The translations under genes and the position numbers were made by a program. From Makana argininalis_A (GTDB lineage: Bacteria; Pseudomonadota; Gammaproteobacteria; Enterobacterales; Enterobacteriaceae), in NCBI GenBank assembly GCA_044442745.1, contig JBISJS010000001.1, positions 1 through 64,000 of the forward strand: a stretch of 64,000 nt of DNA. The letters run 5' to 3'. Under the pieces are notes generated by a model. The model was not told the DNA's origin. It worked only from the letters and a program-made list of their open reading frames with translations, and searched no databases. This document shows positions 10,270-19,464 of the stretch, piece after piece. Position 1 is the stretch's first letter; each line of letters begins with the position of its first letter.

Positions 10270-10818
10270 TTATATTCTATACCAAACACCTGGTAATAAA
10301 TAAATTCCTAAATAATTAAGTGCAAATAAAAAAGATATTAATATTAAAAATGATAAATCAATACTATATGTAGATGGAAATATTTTTTTAATTAAAAATA
10401 TAAGTGACTCACTTAACATATAAATAACTTCATTCATAATATTTTTATCTTGTTTTAATTTAATTAATAATAATCGTAGTATTAATATCCAAAATAATAA
10501 ATTACCAAATATTTTTAATAAAGTTATTATTCCTATAACTATATAAATAGTTTTTATTTTTATTAAATTAGTTTCAAAAAAAATAATAATTGGAAATTTA
10601 ACTATTGCTAAAAAAATAGATATTATAAAAAAACATGTATTTACATAATTAGGCATTAAATATTTAATTATTTTAATTAATGGATACGTAATTTTATCAA
10701 TTAATTGATAAAATGAATTATAAAAATCACATTTTGTCCATTGAATCCAAATTCTAATAATAATTAGTATTATATAAAAATCTATTATAGATTTTACTAA
10801 AAAATTAATTATTATCAT
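10270..10818 (-). CDS. yggT: YggT family integral membrane protein
   Basis: YggT is an inner-membrane protein of uncertain role, reported to affect osmotic tolerance. The 182 residues form two similar halves with hydrophobic segments, matching E. coli YggT (188). Recognisable stretches are LRIWMQW-like (IRIWIQW) with CDFYN after it, ILLKTIG-like, and the LLPGVW motif at the C-terminus. It is divergent from gnd across a 149-base spacer of almost pure A/T. Function in this organism cannot be inferred beyond membrane location. Confidence 0.85.
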   Translation of the reverse strand: MIIINFLVKSIIDFYIILIIIRIWIQWTKCDFYNSFYQLIDKITYPLIKIIKYLMPNYVNTCFFIISIFLAIVKFPIIIFFETNLIKIKTIYIVIGIITLLKIFGNLLFWILILRLLLIKLKQDKNIMNEVIYMLSESLIFLIKKIFPSTYSIDLSFLILISFLFALNYLGIYLLPGVWYRI

Positions 10819-10967
10819 AATAATTATTATCCTTAAATTTTATTAAAATAAATATTTTAATAATATTAAAATTATAAATATAAAATTATTTATATTTTAA
10901 ACTATTTTTTTTAAAATTAAAATTATATAAATAATATAATATAAATATTATTTAATAGGTGTTAAAA

Positions 10968-12374
10968 ATGATTAAAAATGATATAGGTATCATAGGCATG
11001 TCAACAATGGGTAAAAATTTAGCTATTAATATTGAAAATAAAGGATATAGAATTTCTGTTTTTAACAGATCTAAAGAAAAAACTGAAATGTTAATATATA
11101 AAAATCCATTTAAAAAAATTTATCCATTTTATAATATTCATAATTTTGTTAGTTCAATTAAGTTACCTCGTATTATATTTTTAATTATAAAACCTGGAAA
11201 ACCTATAGATTTAAATATTAATTTATTAAAAACTTATATAAATAAAAATGATATTATAATCGATTGCGGAAATTCTTTATATAAAGATACTTTAAGGAGA
11301 GATATAGAATTAAATAAAAAGGGTTTTAAATTTATAGGAGCAGGAATATCTGGAGGCGAAGAAGGGGCTCTTAATGGTCTATCGATAATGGCCGGAGGAA
11401 ATAAATCATCATATAAAATTGTAGAGCCAATTTTTAAAAAAATTGCAGCAAATATAAAAGGATCCCCTTGTGTTACATATATCGGTAAAGGAGGATCAGG
11501 TCATTATGTAAAAATGATACATAATGGAATTGAATATTCATATATGCAATTAATTTCTGAAATATATTTTATTATGAAAAATACTCTTAAATTAAATAAC
11601 GAAAAATTATATAGTATTTTTAATAAATGGGACCAAGGAGAACTTAAAAGTTATTTAATAAACATTACTAAAAAAATTTTAATTAAAAAAAATTATGAAG
11701 GTAAATTTATATTAGATCTTATTATTGATGAAGCTCTGAATAAAAAAACAGGAAAATGGTCAATCAATAGTTCTATAGAATTAGAAGAACCTTTTAATGT
11801 TGCTACGGAGTCATTATTTTTTCGTTATATTTCATCTATGAAAAATCAACGCATTATTGCTTCAAAACTGCTTATTGGACCTATAAATAAAAAATATAAA
11901 TATAAAAATAATAAATTTATAGAAAAAATTAGACAAGCTTTATATTTATCAAAAATTATTTCTTATGCTCAAGGTTTTTCTCATTTAAAAAAAGGTTCAC
12001 ATAAAAATAATTGGAATCTCAATTATTATTCAATAGCAAAAATTTTTAGAAATGGTTGTATAATAAGATCAAAAATATTGGAAAAAATAATGGATGTGTA
12101 TAATTACAATCCTAATATATACAATATATTATTATCATCATATTTTATTAATATTTGTAATAAATATAATTTTTCATTAAGATATATTGTGTCTTATGCA
12201 ATAAATAATGGTTATCCAGTTCCTGCTTTATCATCTGCATTATCTTACTATGACTGTTACAGATCTAAATTTTTATCATCAAATTTAATTCAAGCTCAAA
12301 GAGATTGCTTTGGATCTCATAATTATAAAAGAATTGATAAAAATGGTATTTTTCATACAAATTGGGATAATTAA
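10968..12374 (+). CDS. gnd: 6-phosphogluconate dehydrogenase (decarboxylating)
   Basis: Gnd oxidises 6-phosphogluconate to ribulose 5-phosphate with NADP+, giving NADPH and pentose for nucleotides. The Rossmann start (IGIIGMSTMGKNLA), SGGEEGAL and the active-site block HYVKMIHNGIEY are all present, as is the C-terminal AQRDCFG and YKRID. I chose ATG 10968 over GTG 10959: AGG at 10957-10959 is properly spaced for it and the product is then 468 residues, exactly the E. coli length. The usual DGGN motif reads DCGN. The stop codon lies inside a 35-bp-arm palindrome. Confidence 0.95.
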   Translation: MIKNDIGIIGMSTMGKNLAINIENKGYRISVFNRSKEKTEMLIYKNPFKKIYPFYNIHNFVSSIKLPRIIFLIIKPGKPIDLNINLLKTYINKNDIIIDCGNSLYKDTLRRDIELNKKGFKFIGAGISGGEEGALNGLSIMAGGNKSSYKIVEPIFKKIAANIKGSPCVTYIGKGGSGHYVKMIHNGIEYSYMQLISEIYFIMKNTLKLNNEKLYSIFNKWDQGELKSYLINITKKILIKKNYEGKFILDLIIDEALNKKTGKWSINSSIELEEPFNVATESLFFRYISSMKNQRIIASKLLIGPINKKYKYKNNKFIEKIRQALYLSKIISYAQGFSHLKKGSHKNNWNLNYYSIAKIFRNGCIIRSKILEKIMDVYNYNPNIYNILLSSYFINICNKYNFSLRYIVSYAINNGYPVPALSSALSYYDCYRSKFLSSNLIQAQRDCFGSHNYKRIDKNGIFHTNWDN

Positions 12375-12438
12375 ATATCAATATAATTTGAATATTAAAT
12401 AAGTATTTAATATTCAAATTATATTGATATTTAATTAT
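12367..12438. repeat. Perfect 35-bp-arm palindrome over the gnd stop codon
   Basis: Bases 12367-12401 are the exact reverse complement of 12404-12438, with a 2-base centre (AG). The left arm includes the gnd stop codon (12372-12374). The transcript would fold into a very long, perfect, A-U-rich hairpin at the end of gnd mRNA. It probably protects the 3' end or helps termination before trxA. There is no following U tract typical of an intrinsic terminator, so the role is inferred. Confidence 0.75.
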
Positions 12439-12478
12439 TTAATAATAAATATTATATTTAATATAATTAATAATTAAT

Positions 12479-12512
12479 TTTTTTAATATTTATTATAATA
12501 AATATTAAAAAA
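12479..12512. repeat. 34-bp perfect palindrome upstream of trxA
   Basis: Bases 12479-12495 and 12496-12512 are exact reverse complements with no spacer; with one bulged T the pairing extends a few bases further. It ends about 20 bases before the trxA start, so it lies in the trxA leader or promoter region. It shares no sequence with the larger palindrome at the end of gnd. Confidence 0.65.
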
Positions 12513-12532
12513 TTAATATATCATGGATGAAT

Positions 12533-12859
12533 ATGAATAATAAAATGATAAATTTAACAGATAACAATTTTGAAAAAAATATATTAAATTTTAAAAAAAG
12601 TATAGTTGTTGATTTTTGGTCTGAGTTTTGTGGACCATGTAAAATAATGGAACCTTTATTAAAACAAATTTCAGATGAATTTAAAAATAAAATAATTTTT
12701 GCTAAATTTAATATTGGAGATAATTTATCTATACCTAAAAAATATGATATACGTAGTATTCCTACTATATTAATATTTAATAATGGAAAATTAAAAGCAA
12801 CTAAAGTTGGTTTAATGTCTAAATCAATATTAAGGAAATTTATTAATAAAAATATTTAA
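12533..12859 (+). CDS. trxA: Thioredoxin
   Basis: Thioredoxin is the general cytosolic dithiol reductant, for example for ribonucleotide reductase. I prefer ATG 12533 (108 residues; E. coli 109) because MNNKMINLTDNNF then aligns end to end with E. coli MSDKIIHLTDDSF. ATG 12527 in frame would add two residues. The redox site reads FCGPC, so the normally invariant first Trp of WCGPC is Phe. The cis-proline is kept in RSIPT, followed by LIFNNGK. The DFW preceding the active site is conserved. rho follows 73 bases later on the same strand, as in E. coli. Confidence 0.93.
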   Translation: MNNKMINLTDNNFEKNILNFKKSIVVDFWSEFCGPCKIMEPLLKQISDEFKNKIIFAKFNIGDNLSIPKKYDIRSIPTILIFNNGKLKATKVGLMSKSILRKFINKNI

Positions 12860-12932
12860 TTAATATATATTTAATTTAATGACATAAATTTTGTTTTAAA
12901 ATAAATAAAGATTTTTTAAAAAATTAACAATT

Positions 12933-14192
12933 ATGAATATAACAGAATTAAAGAATACGCCTGTTTTAAAAAGAGTTTTAATAGGTGAAAAAATGGGTTT
13001 AGAAAATTTATCTAAAATGAATAAAAAAGATATAATATTTTCAATTATAAACAAACATAGTAAAAGTGGAGAAAATATATTTGGTGAAGGAGTATTAGAA
13101 ATTCTCCAAGATGGTTTTGGTTTTTTGAGATCCAGCGAAAGCTCTTATCTTGCTGGACCAGATGATATTTATGTTTCTCCAAGTCAGATAAGACGTTTTA
13201 ATTTAAGAACTGGTGATACAATTTATGGTAAAATCAGACCACCTAAAGATGGCGAACGTTATTTTGCTTTATTAAAAATTAATAAAGTAAATTATGATAA
13301 ACCTGAAAATTCGAATAAAAAAATTTTATTTGAAAACTTAACACCTCTTCATGCAAATGATAGATTAAAAATGGAAAGAGGTAATGGTTCTAAAGAAGAT
13401 TTGACTGCAAGAGTATTAGATTTAGCTTCTCCAATTGGAAGAGGTCAACGTGGTTTAATAGTCGCACCACCTAAAGCTGGCAAAACAATTCTTTTACAAA
13501 AAATAGCACAAAGTATTTCTCACAATCATCCAAAGAGTATTCTTATTGTTTTATTAATAGATGAACGCCCTGAAGAAGTTACAGAAATGAAAAGATTAGT
13601 TAAAGGAGAAGTAATAGCATCAACTTTTGATGAACCATCATCTAGACATGTTCAGGTATCAGAAATGGTCATAGAAAAAGCAAAAAGACTTGTAGAACAT
13701 AATAAAAATGTAATTATTTTATTAGATTCTATAACCAGATTAGCAAGAGCTTATAATAATATAGTACCTACTTCAGGAAAAGTATTAACAGGTGGAATTG
13801 ATTCTAATGCTCTTCATAGACCTAAAAGGTTTTTTGGAGCAGCTCGTAATATGGAAGAAGGTGGTAGTTTAACCATTATAGCCACTGCTCTTGTAGATAC
13901 TGGTTCTAAAATGGATGAAATTATTTATGAAGAATTTAAAGGTACTGGAAATATGGAATTACATCTTTCACGTAAAATTGCTGAAAAAAGAGTTTTTCCT
14001 GCTATTGATTATAATAGATCTGGTACTAGAAAAGAAGAATTATTAACAACAAAAGAAGAATTAAGAAAAATGTGGATTTTAAGAAAAATTATTCATCCAA
14101 TGATGGAAATAGAAGCAATAGAATTTTTAATTAGTAAATTGTCCATGACAAGTAATAATTATGAATTTTTCAATATGATGAAAGGAATATAA
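12933..14192 (+). CDS. rho: Transcription termination factor Rho
   Basis: Rho is the hexameric RNA helicase that ends transcription at non-hairpin terminators. The product has 419 residues, the same as E. coli, and is among the best conserved in the window. The N-terminal RNA-binding domain has GFGFLR and the P-loop region reads PPKAGKTILL. Walker B is VIILLDSITR, followed by the LTGGIDSNAL Q/R-loop region. A working Rho in a genome with so few GC-rich hairpins suggests that many transcripts end in a Rho-dependent way. The trxA-rho order matches E. coli apart from the lost rhoL leader. Confidence 0.97.
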   Translation: MNITELKNTPVLKRVLIGEKMGLENLSKMNKKDIIFSIINKHSKSGENIFGEGVLEILQDGFGFLRSSESSYLAGPDDIYVSPSQIRRFNLRTGDTIYGKIRPPKDGERYFALLKINKVNYDKPENSNKKILFENLTPLHANDRLKMERGNGSKEDLTARVLDLASPIGRGQRGLIVAPPKAGKTILLQKIAQSISHNHPKSILIVLLIDERPEEVTEMKRLVKGEVIASTFDEPSSRHVQVSEMVIEKAKRLVEHNKNVIILLDSITRLARAYNNIVPTSGKVLTGGIDSNALHRPKRFFGAARNMEEGGSLTIIATALVDTGSKMDEIIYEEFKGTGNMELHLSRKIAEKRVFPAIDYNRSGTRKEELLTTKEELRKMWILRKIIHPMMEIEAIEFLISKLSMTSNNYEFFNMMKGI

Positions 14193-14237
14193 GAAAAAAT
14201 ATTTAAACAATTTATTTATATTTTGAAATTTTTAATT

Positions 14238-14338
14238 TCATTCCTGAAATTTTAAACTTTGACTATTTATAATGATTTTTAATTAAATATTTAAAAAATA
14301 TGAAATTGATTTTATTAAATATTTAATATCAGGAATGA
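14238..14338. other. Nested inverted repeats between rho and argH
   Basis: The 209-base gap between the convergent genes rho and argH holds a GC-containing 10-bp inverted repeat (14238-14247 with 14329-14338). Inside it is a 13-bp A/T repeat (14282-14294 with 14315-14327). Together they could fold as one branched element at the ends of both transcripts. It may be a terminator or the remnant of a lost gene; no reading frame or tRNA is recognisable. Confidence 0.4.
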
Positions 14339-14401
14339 TACAGTTAATATTAAAAAATATATATTAATTTATTTCTATAATTAAGTATATTTATTTTAAT
14401 A

Positions 14402-15772
14402 TTATAAATTTTTTTTAGCTTCTTGGATAGATTTATTGATTTGGCTTATTGAAGAACCACCTTTAACATCTCTCTTAGATAAACAAGATTTAATTGTAAG
14501 TACTTTATATACATCATGTTCTATAATTGAATTATATTTTTTGAATGTATTTAAAGATAAATATTCTAATGGTTTTTTTTTATTTATAGCTTCTAGTACT
14601 ATTTTACCAACAATATTATGTGATTTTCTAAATGAAATACCTTTTGCAACCAAGTAATCTGCTAATTCTGTAGCATTAGAATATCCTTTTTTAGCAGCTT
14701 CTTTACAATTTTTTATTTTTATTTTTAATCCATCTAATATTAAATTAGTCATATTTAAACATTCAATCCAAGTATCTAAAGAATTAAAAATATATTCTTT
14801 ATCTTCTTGCATATCTTTATTATAAGCCATAGGTAACCCTTTTAAAGTCATCATCATACCTATTAAATAACCACTAACTTTTCCGCATTTTCCTCTTATA
14901 AGTTCTAATGCATCAGGATTTTTTTTTTGTGGCATAAGAGATGATCCTGATGTTACTAAATCAGATAATTCAATAAAATTAGCTTCACTGGTATTAAAAA
15001 ATATTAAATCTTCTGAAAATCTAGATAAATGTATCATTCCAACAGAAGAATTAAACAGTAATTCTAAAATATAATCTCTATCAGAAACACTATCGAGACT
15101 ATTTCTTGTTGCTTCTTCAAAACCCATTTTTTTAGCTAGTTTATCCCTATCAATAGGATATGAAGTACCTGTAAGAGCTGCACTTCCTAAAGGACTGAAA
15201 TTTAATCTTTTTATTGAATCTTTCAAACGATTTTCATCTCTATATAACATTTCATTATAAGCCAAACACCAATGAGCAAAAGTAGTAGGTTGAGCTATTT
15301 GTAAATGAGTATATGATGGCATATAAGATCTTTGATTATCTTCAGCCTTTTTAATTAATGTTGTTCTTAATTTTTTAATTATTTTAATAACATCATATGT
15401 TTTTTCTTTACACCAAAGCTTCATATCTGTAGTTATTTGATCATTTCTACTTCTACCTGTATGTAATTTTTTTCCTATATTTCCTATTTTTTTAATTAAT
15501 CTTTTTTCAACCCAGCTATGAATATCTTCTTCGTTGCTTAAAAATATTTTTTCAGGATTTTCTTTAAATTCTTCTAAAATTTTATTTAGTGAGTTTTTTA
15601 ATTTTAAATATTCTTTTTTATTTATAACATTAACATTTAAAAGAGATTTAGACCAAGCAATCGAAGATATAATATCATGTTTAATTAATTTATAATCAAA
15701 TTTTAGTGAGTTGTTAAAGTTTTTAAATAATTTATCTGAACTTTTATTAAAACGACCTCCCCATAATGACAT
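14402..15772 (-). CDS. argH: Argininosuccinate lyase
   Basis: ArgH splits argininosuccinate into arginine and fumarate, the last step of arginine synthesis. The 456 residues match E. coli (457). The N-terminus MSLWGGRF and the HTGRSRND block are kept. The family signature GSSLMPQKKNPD carries the mobile-loop catalytic serine. It lies 71 bases downstream of argB on the same strand, as in the E. coli argCBH operon, but argC is not adjacent. Keeping argB, argH and argF in such a small genome fits arginine supply to the host. Confidence 0.96.
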   Translation of the reverse strand: MSLWGGRFNKSSDKLFKNFNNSLKFDYKLIKHDIISSIAWSKSLLNVNVINKKEYLKLKNSLNKILEEFKENPEKIFLSNEEDIHSWVEKRLIKKIGNIGKKLHTGRSRNDQITTDMKLWCKEKTYDVIKIIKKLRTTLIKKAEDNQRSYMPSYTHLQIAQPTTFAHWCLAYNEMLYRDENRLKDSIKRLNFSPLGSAALTGTSYPIDRDKLAKKMGFEEATRNSLDSVSDRDYILELLFNSSVGMIHLSRFSEDLIFFNTSEANFIELSDLVTSGSSLMPQKKNPDALELIRGKCGKVSGYLIGMMMTLKGLPMAYNKDMQEDKEYIFNSLDTWIECLNMTNLILDGLKIKIKNCKEAAKKGYSNATELADYLVAKGISFRKSHNIVGKIVLEAINKKKPLEYLSLNTFKKYNSIIEHDVYKVLTIKSCLSKRDVKGGSSISQINKSIQEAKKNL

Positions 15773-15843
15773 ATAAATTTACCTATTTTAATAATTTAAA
15801 TTAATTAATATTTTTTAAAAATTAAATATAAATTTTTTATATT

Positions 15844-16620
15844 TTATTCATATGTAACACTAGTGCCATATGATTTTCCCTTGAAAATATTTAATAATTT
15901 ATCAGATTTATACCAACTACATATTTCAACAGGTTTTTTAAGAACTTTAGAAGCTTTAATTGCAGATTGAACTTTAACAATCATACCGTTAGTAATAATT
16001 CCTTTAGATATTAATCTCATAGATTTTTTATTTGTAATTATATTAATTCTGTTTCCTTTTCCATCAAATATATAACTAACATCTGTAAGAAAAATTAAAT
16101 CAGCTTTAAGAGATTTTGCTATTGCAGTTGCTATTTCGTCAGAATTGACATTAATGATATTTCCATCATTATTTATTCCAATAGAATTTATTATTGGTAA
16201 ATAATTATTTTCAATTAATATTTTTAATAAATTTGATTTTTTAGCAAAAATATTACCAACATTACCAATTTGATAATTTTTATAATTAACATCAGATATA
16301 TCACCATCTCCAATACATAGACCTAAAGATTTATAAATCTTAAATTTTTTTGCCCAAGATAATAACATTTTATTTATATTTTCAAGTACACCTGTAATAA
16401 TTGTCATTTGATCTTTAGTTGTTATTCGTAAACCTTTTATTTTTTTAATTGGAATAGAAAGTTTTAGCATTAAATTATCTATTAAAAAACCTCCCCCGTG
16501 AATCAGGATTATAGATCTGTTATTTTTAACTCTAAATTTACTAATTGCATTAAATAAATTATATAAAGCTTCTTTACTATCTAATAAAATACCACCTATT
16601 TTAATAATCAATGGATTCAT
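15844..16620 (-). CDS. argB: Acetylglutamate kinase
   Basis: ArgB phosphorylates N-acetylglutamate with ATP, the second step of arginine synthesis. The 258 residues equal the E. coli size. The N-terminal LIIKIGGILLD and glycine-rich IHGGG loop (phosphate binding) are present, as are NVNSDEIA, LTDV and the C-terminal GTSV. ATG 16620 gives the standard N-terminus MNPLIIKIGG. It stands at the head of an argB-argH pair. The 227-base stretch upstream, towards secA, is A/T-rich and holds only a short hairpin. Confidence 0.95.
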   Translation of the reverse strand: MNPLIIKIGGILLDSKEALYNLFNAISKFRVKNNRSIILIHGGGFLIDNLMLKLSIPIKKIKGLRITTKDQMTIITGVLENINKMLLSWAKKFKIYKSLGLCIGDGDISDVNYKNYQIGNVGNIFAKKSNLLKILIENNYLPIINSIGINNDGNIINVNSDEIATAIAKSLKADLIFLTDVSYIFDGKGNRINIITNKKSMRLISKGIITNGMIVKVQSAIKASKVLKKPVEICSWYKSDKLLNIFKGKSYGTSVTYE

Positions 16621-16782
16621 TTTATTGTATTCTCAAAAATATTAATTTTTCTTTAATTTAAATTATTTAATTTATTAAAATAATAATTTTTTTTAAAAAT
16701 ATTTGAGTTGTTAAAATTAAAATATATATTTTAAAATTATTAAATATATAATAATTTTTAAAAAATTAAATTTATATTAAAT

Positions 16783-16811
16783 AAATAATAAATATGATTT
16801 ATTTATTATTT
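16783..16811 (-). terminator. Possible secA terminator hairpin
   Basis: A 12-bp perfect inverted repeat (16783-16794 with 16800-16811, loop of 5) lies 37 bases beyond the secA stop codon. It has no G or C in the stem. Position alone supports a terminator role. The remainder of the 16621-16847 spacer shows nothing recognisable. Confidence 0.3.
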
Positions 16812-16847
16812 TTTTAATTATTTTATATGTAAATATTAAATTTAATA

Positions 16848-19331
16848 CTAATATTTAATATTGCTTATTATACTTATAACTTCATATTTTAATGATTCTA
16901 TCATACATTCAAACATTATAAAAGATTCTTTTTTGTATTCTTGTTTAGGGTTTTTTTGAGCATATATACGAAGATTTATACCTTTTTTTAAATAATCAGA
17001 TGAATATAAATATTCTTTCCAAAATTCATCAATTGCATTTAACATAATATTTTTTTCAAAAATATTTATTTTTTTATTTCCAATGTTTTTTTTAATTTTA
17101 TTATAATTCTTTATTGATTTATAAATTATTTTTTTTTTTAATTTTTCTATTTTATATTTTTTAATTTTATTAAAAATCAATTTATTTAAATTAATTTTTA
17201 TATTAAAATCATTTTTTAAACAATTTGTTAATTTATTAAGTTTAAATATATTTGAATATTTTAATTTAATAAAGTATTTATCAATTAATGTATTAATTAC
17301 ATCTATTCTAATATTATTAATAATTGTGTTAATGTTGTGAGATCGAAGTAATTTTTTTCTATGATTATATATTAATAATCTTTGATAATTAATTATATCA
17401 TCATAATCCATAAGATTTTTTCTTGTATTATAATTTCTATTTTCTATTTTCATTTGTGCATTTTTAATAAATTTATTAATAAAAGGATGTTCAATGATTT
17501 TTTCTAATTTTAGATTTATGTTTTTAATAATGTTGTAAATATTTTTAGAAACAAAAATTCTCATTAAATCATCTTCCATTGATAAATAAAAACGTGATGA
17601 TCCACAATCTCCCTGTCTACCAGATCTTCCTCTTAATTGATTATCTATACGTCTTGACATATGATGTTCTGATCCTATTACATGCAGACCACCAGCTTTT
17701 AAAACTAATTTATTTTTTAATTTCCATTTTTTTTTAAATATACTTTTATTAATATTATTTTTAATTATAATTGAATTTATTTTATTTATTCCACCTAATA
17801 ATATATCCGTACCTCTACCAGCTATATTGGTAGCTATTGTTATTGCTCCTGGCATTCCAGCTTTAGATATAATTTCTGCTTCTTTAGAATTACATTTAGC
17901 ATTTAAAATAGTATGTTTTATACCAATTTTTTTAAGTTCATATGAAATTAATTCTGATTTTGCAATAGATACTGTACCTACTAAAACTGGTTGTTTTCTT
18001 TTATTACAAGATATTATATCATTAATAATAGCTTTTATTTTTTCTTTTTCTTTTAAAAAAAACAAATCTAAATAATCTTTACGTATAATTGGTTTATTGG
18101 TTGGAATAACAAAAGTATTTAATTTATAAATTTTTTTAAATTCTAATGATTCTGTTTTAGCTGTACCAGTCATTCCTGATAATTTTTCATATAAACGAAA
18201 ATAATTTTGTAACGTAATGGAAGCTAAATTTTTATTTTCTTTTTGAATATTTAAATTTTCTTTTGCTTCTATAGCTTGATGTAAACCATCAGACCATCTT
18301 TGATTATTCATAATTCTTCCAGTATTTTCATTAATTATTAAAATTTTACCTTGATGAATTATATAATCTATATTTTTATTAAAAAAAATATGAGCTTTAA
18401 AAGATGATGAAATATAATTGATTAAATAAATATTAGAGTTAGAATATAGAGATTTTTTTTTTTCTATTATTTTATTTTTAATTAAAATATTTTCAATTAA
18501 AATTAATCCTTTTTCATTTAAAATGACTTCTTTTGATTTTTGATCAATTAAATAATAATTTTGACTAGAGTTTTTTTTTTTATTATATTTAATAATATTT
18601 TTAATTATTTTATTAATGATTATATATATATCTGATTTTTCTTCTTCTTCACCTGATATTACAAGCGGTGTTTTTGATTCATCTATTAAAATAGAATCAA
18701 TTTCATCTAATAATGCAAAATATAATTTTCTTTGAACTTTGTCTTTTTTGTTAAAAATCATATTATCTTTAAGATAATCAAAACCATATTCATGATTAGT
18801 ACCATATGTAATATCAGCAGAATAAGCTAATCGTTTTTGATTTAATGTCATTCCACTTAAATTACTTTTTACAGTTAAATTTAAAAATTCAAATAATTTT
18901 TTGTTTTTTTTTGAATCACGATTTGCCAAATAATCATTTAATGTTACTATATGTACACCTTTTCCTTTTAAAGCATTAAGATAAGCTGGTAAAGTAGCAG
19001 TTAATGTTTTACCTTCTCCAGTATACATTTCAGCTATACAATTATTATTAAGAATTATTCCTCCCATCAACTGAACATCAAAATGACGCATATTAAATAA
19101 TCTTTTACTAGCTTCTCTAACCACCGCAAATGCTTCAGGTAATATTTCATTTAAACTTTCACCATTTTTAATTCTTTTTTTAAATTCTTGTGTTTTATTA
19201 GAAAGATTATTATTACTTAAAACTTTTATTTTTTTTTCTAATTCATTAATTAACGAAACTGTTTTTTTAATATTTTCAATACATCTATTATTAGAATTTC
19301 CAAAAATTTTATTAATTGTTTTTTTAAACAT
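16848..19331 (-). CDS. secA: Preprotein translocase ATPase SecA, lacking the C-terminal zinc tail
   Basis: SecA is the motor that drives unfolded proteins through SecYEG. The 827 residues contain Walker A TGEGKTLTATLPAY near residue 103, the DEIDSILID motif, and MTGTAKTE. Further on are ATNIAGRGTDI, QLRGRSGRQGD and the helical scaffold region. The protein stops near the position of E. coli residue 830. The flexible linker and the Cys/His zinc motif that bind SecB and phospholipid (E. coli 901 residues) are therefore absent. SecY is encoded at 25759-27090. In E. coli secM-secA follows lpxC, and here secM and mutT are gone. Confidence 0.96.
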   Translation of the reverse strand: MFKKTINKIFGNSNNRCIENIKKTVSLINELEKKIKVLSNNNLSNKTQEFKKRIKNGESLNEILPEAFAVVREASKRLFNMRHFDVQLMGGIILNNNCIAEMYTGEGKTLTATLPAYLNALKGKGVHIVTLNDYLANRDSKKNKKLFEFLNLTVKSNLSGMTLNQKRLAYSADITYGTNHEYGFDYLKDNMIFNKKDKVQRKLYFALLDEIDSILIDESKTPLVISGEEEEKSDIYIIINKIIKNIIKYNKKKNSSQNYYLIDQKSKEVILNEKGLILIENILIKNKIIEKKKSLYSNSNIYLINYISSSFKAHIFFNKNIDYIIHQGKILIINENTGRIMNNQRWSDGLHQAIEAKENLNIQKENKNLASITLQNYFRLYEKLSGMTGTAKTESLEFKKIYKLNTFVIPTNKPIIRKDYLDLFFLKEKEKIKAIINDIISCNKRKQPVLVGTVSIAKSELISYELKKIGIKHTILNAKCNSKEAEIISKAGMPGAITIATNIAGRGTDILLGGINKINSIIIKNNINKSIFKKKWKLKNKLVLKAGGLHVIGSEHHMSRRIDNQLRGRSGRQGDCGSSRFYLSMEDDLMRIFVSKNIYNIIKNINLKLEKIIEHPFINKFIKNAQMKIENRNYNTRKNLMDYDDIINYQRLLIYNHRKKLLRSHNINTIINNIRIDVINTLIDKYFIKLKYSNIFKLNKLTNCLKNDFNIKINLNKLIFNKIKKYKIEKLKKKIIYKSIKNYNKIKKNIGNKKINIFEKNIMLNAIDEFWKEYLYSSDYLKKGINLRIYAQKNPKQEYKKESFIMFECMIESLKYEVISIISNIKY

Positions 19332-19464
19332 AATTTTAAAAAATCTCTTTTAAAAATTTTAATTAGTATTTATAATAATTTAAAAAACTTAATTAAACAA
19401 ATTATTTTATTTATTTCTCTTATTTAAATTAATTATTTTTTATTTTAAGATAATTTTAAAACAT

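Noticed and set aside
10959..10967. GTG start for gnd
   Set aside because: It overlaps the AGG ribosome site; ATG 10968 gives the exact E. coli protein length.
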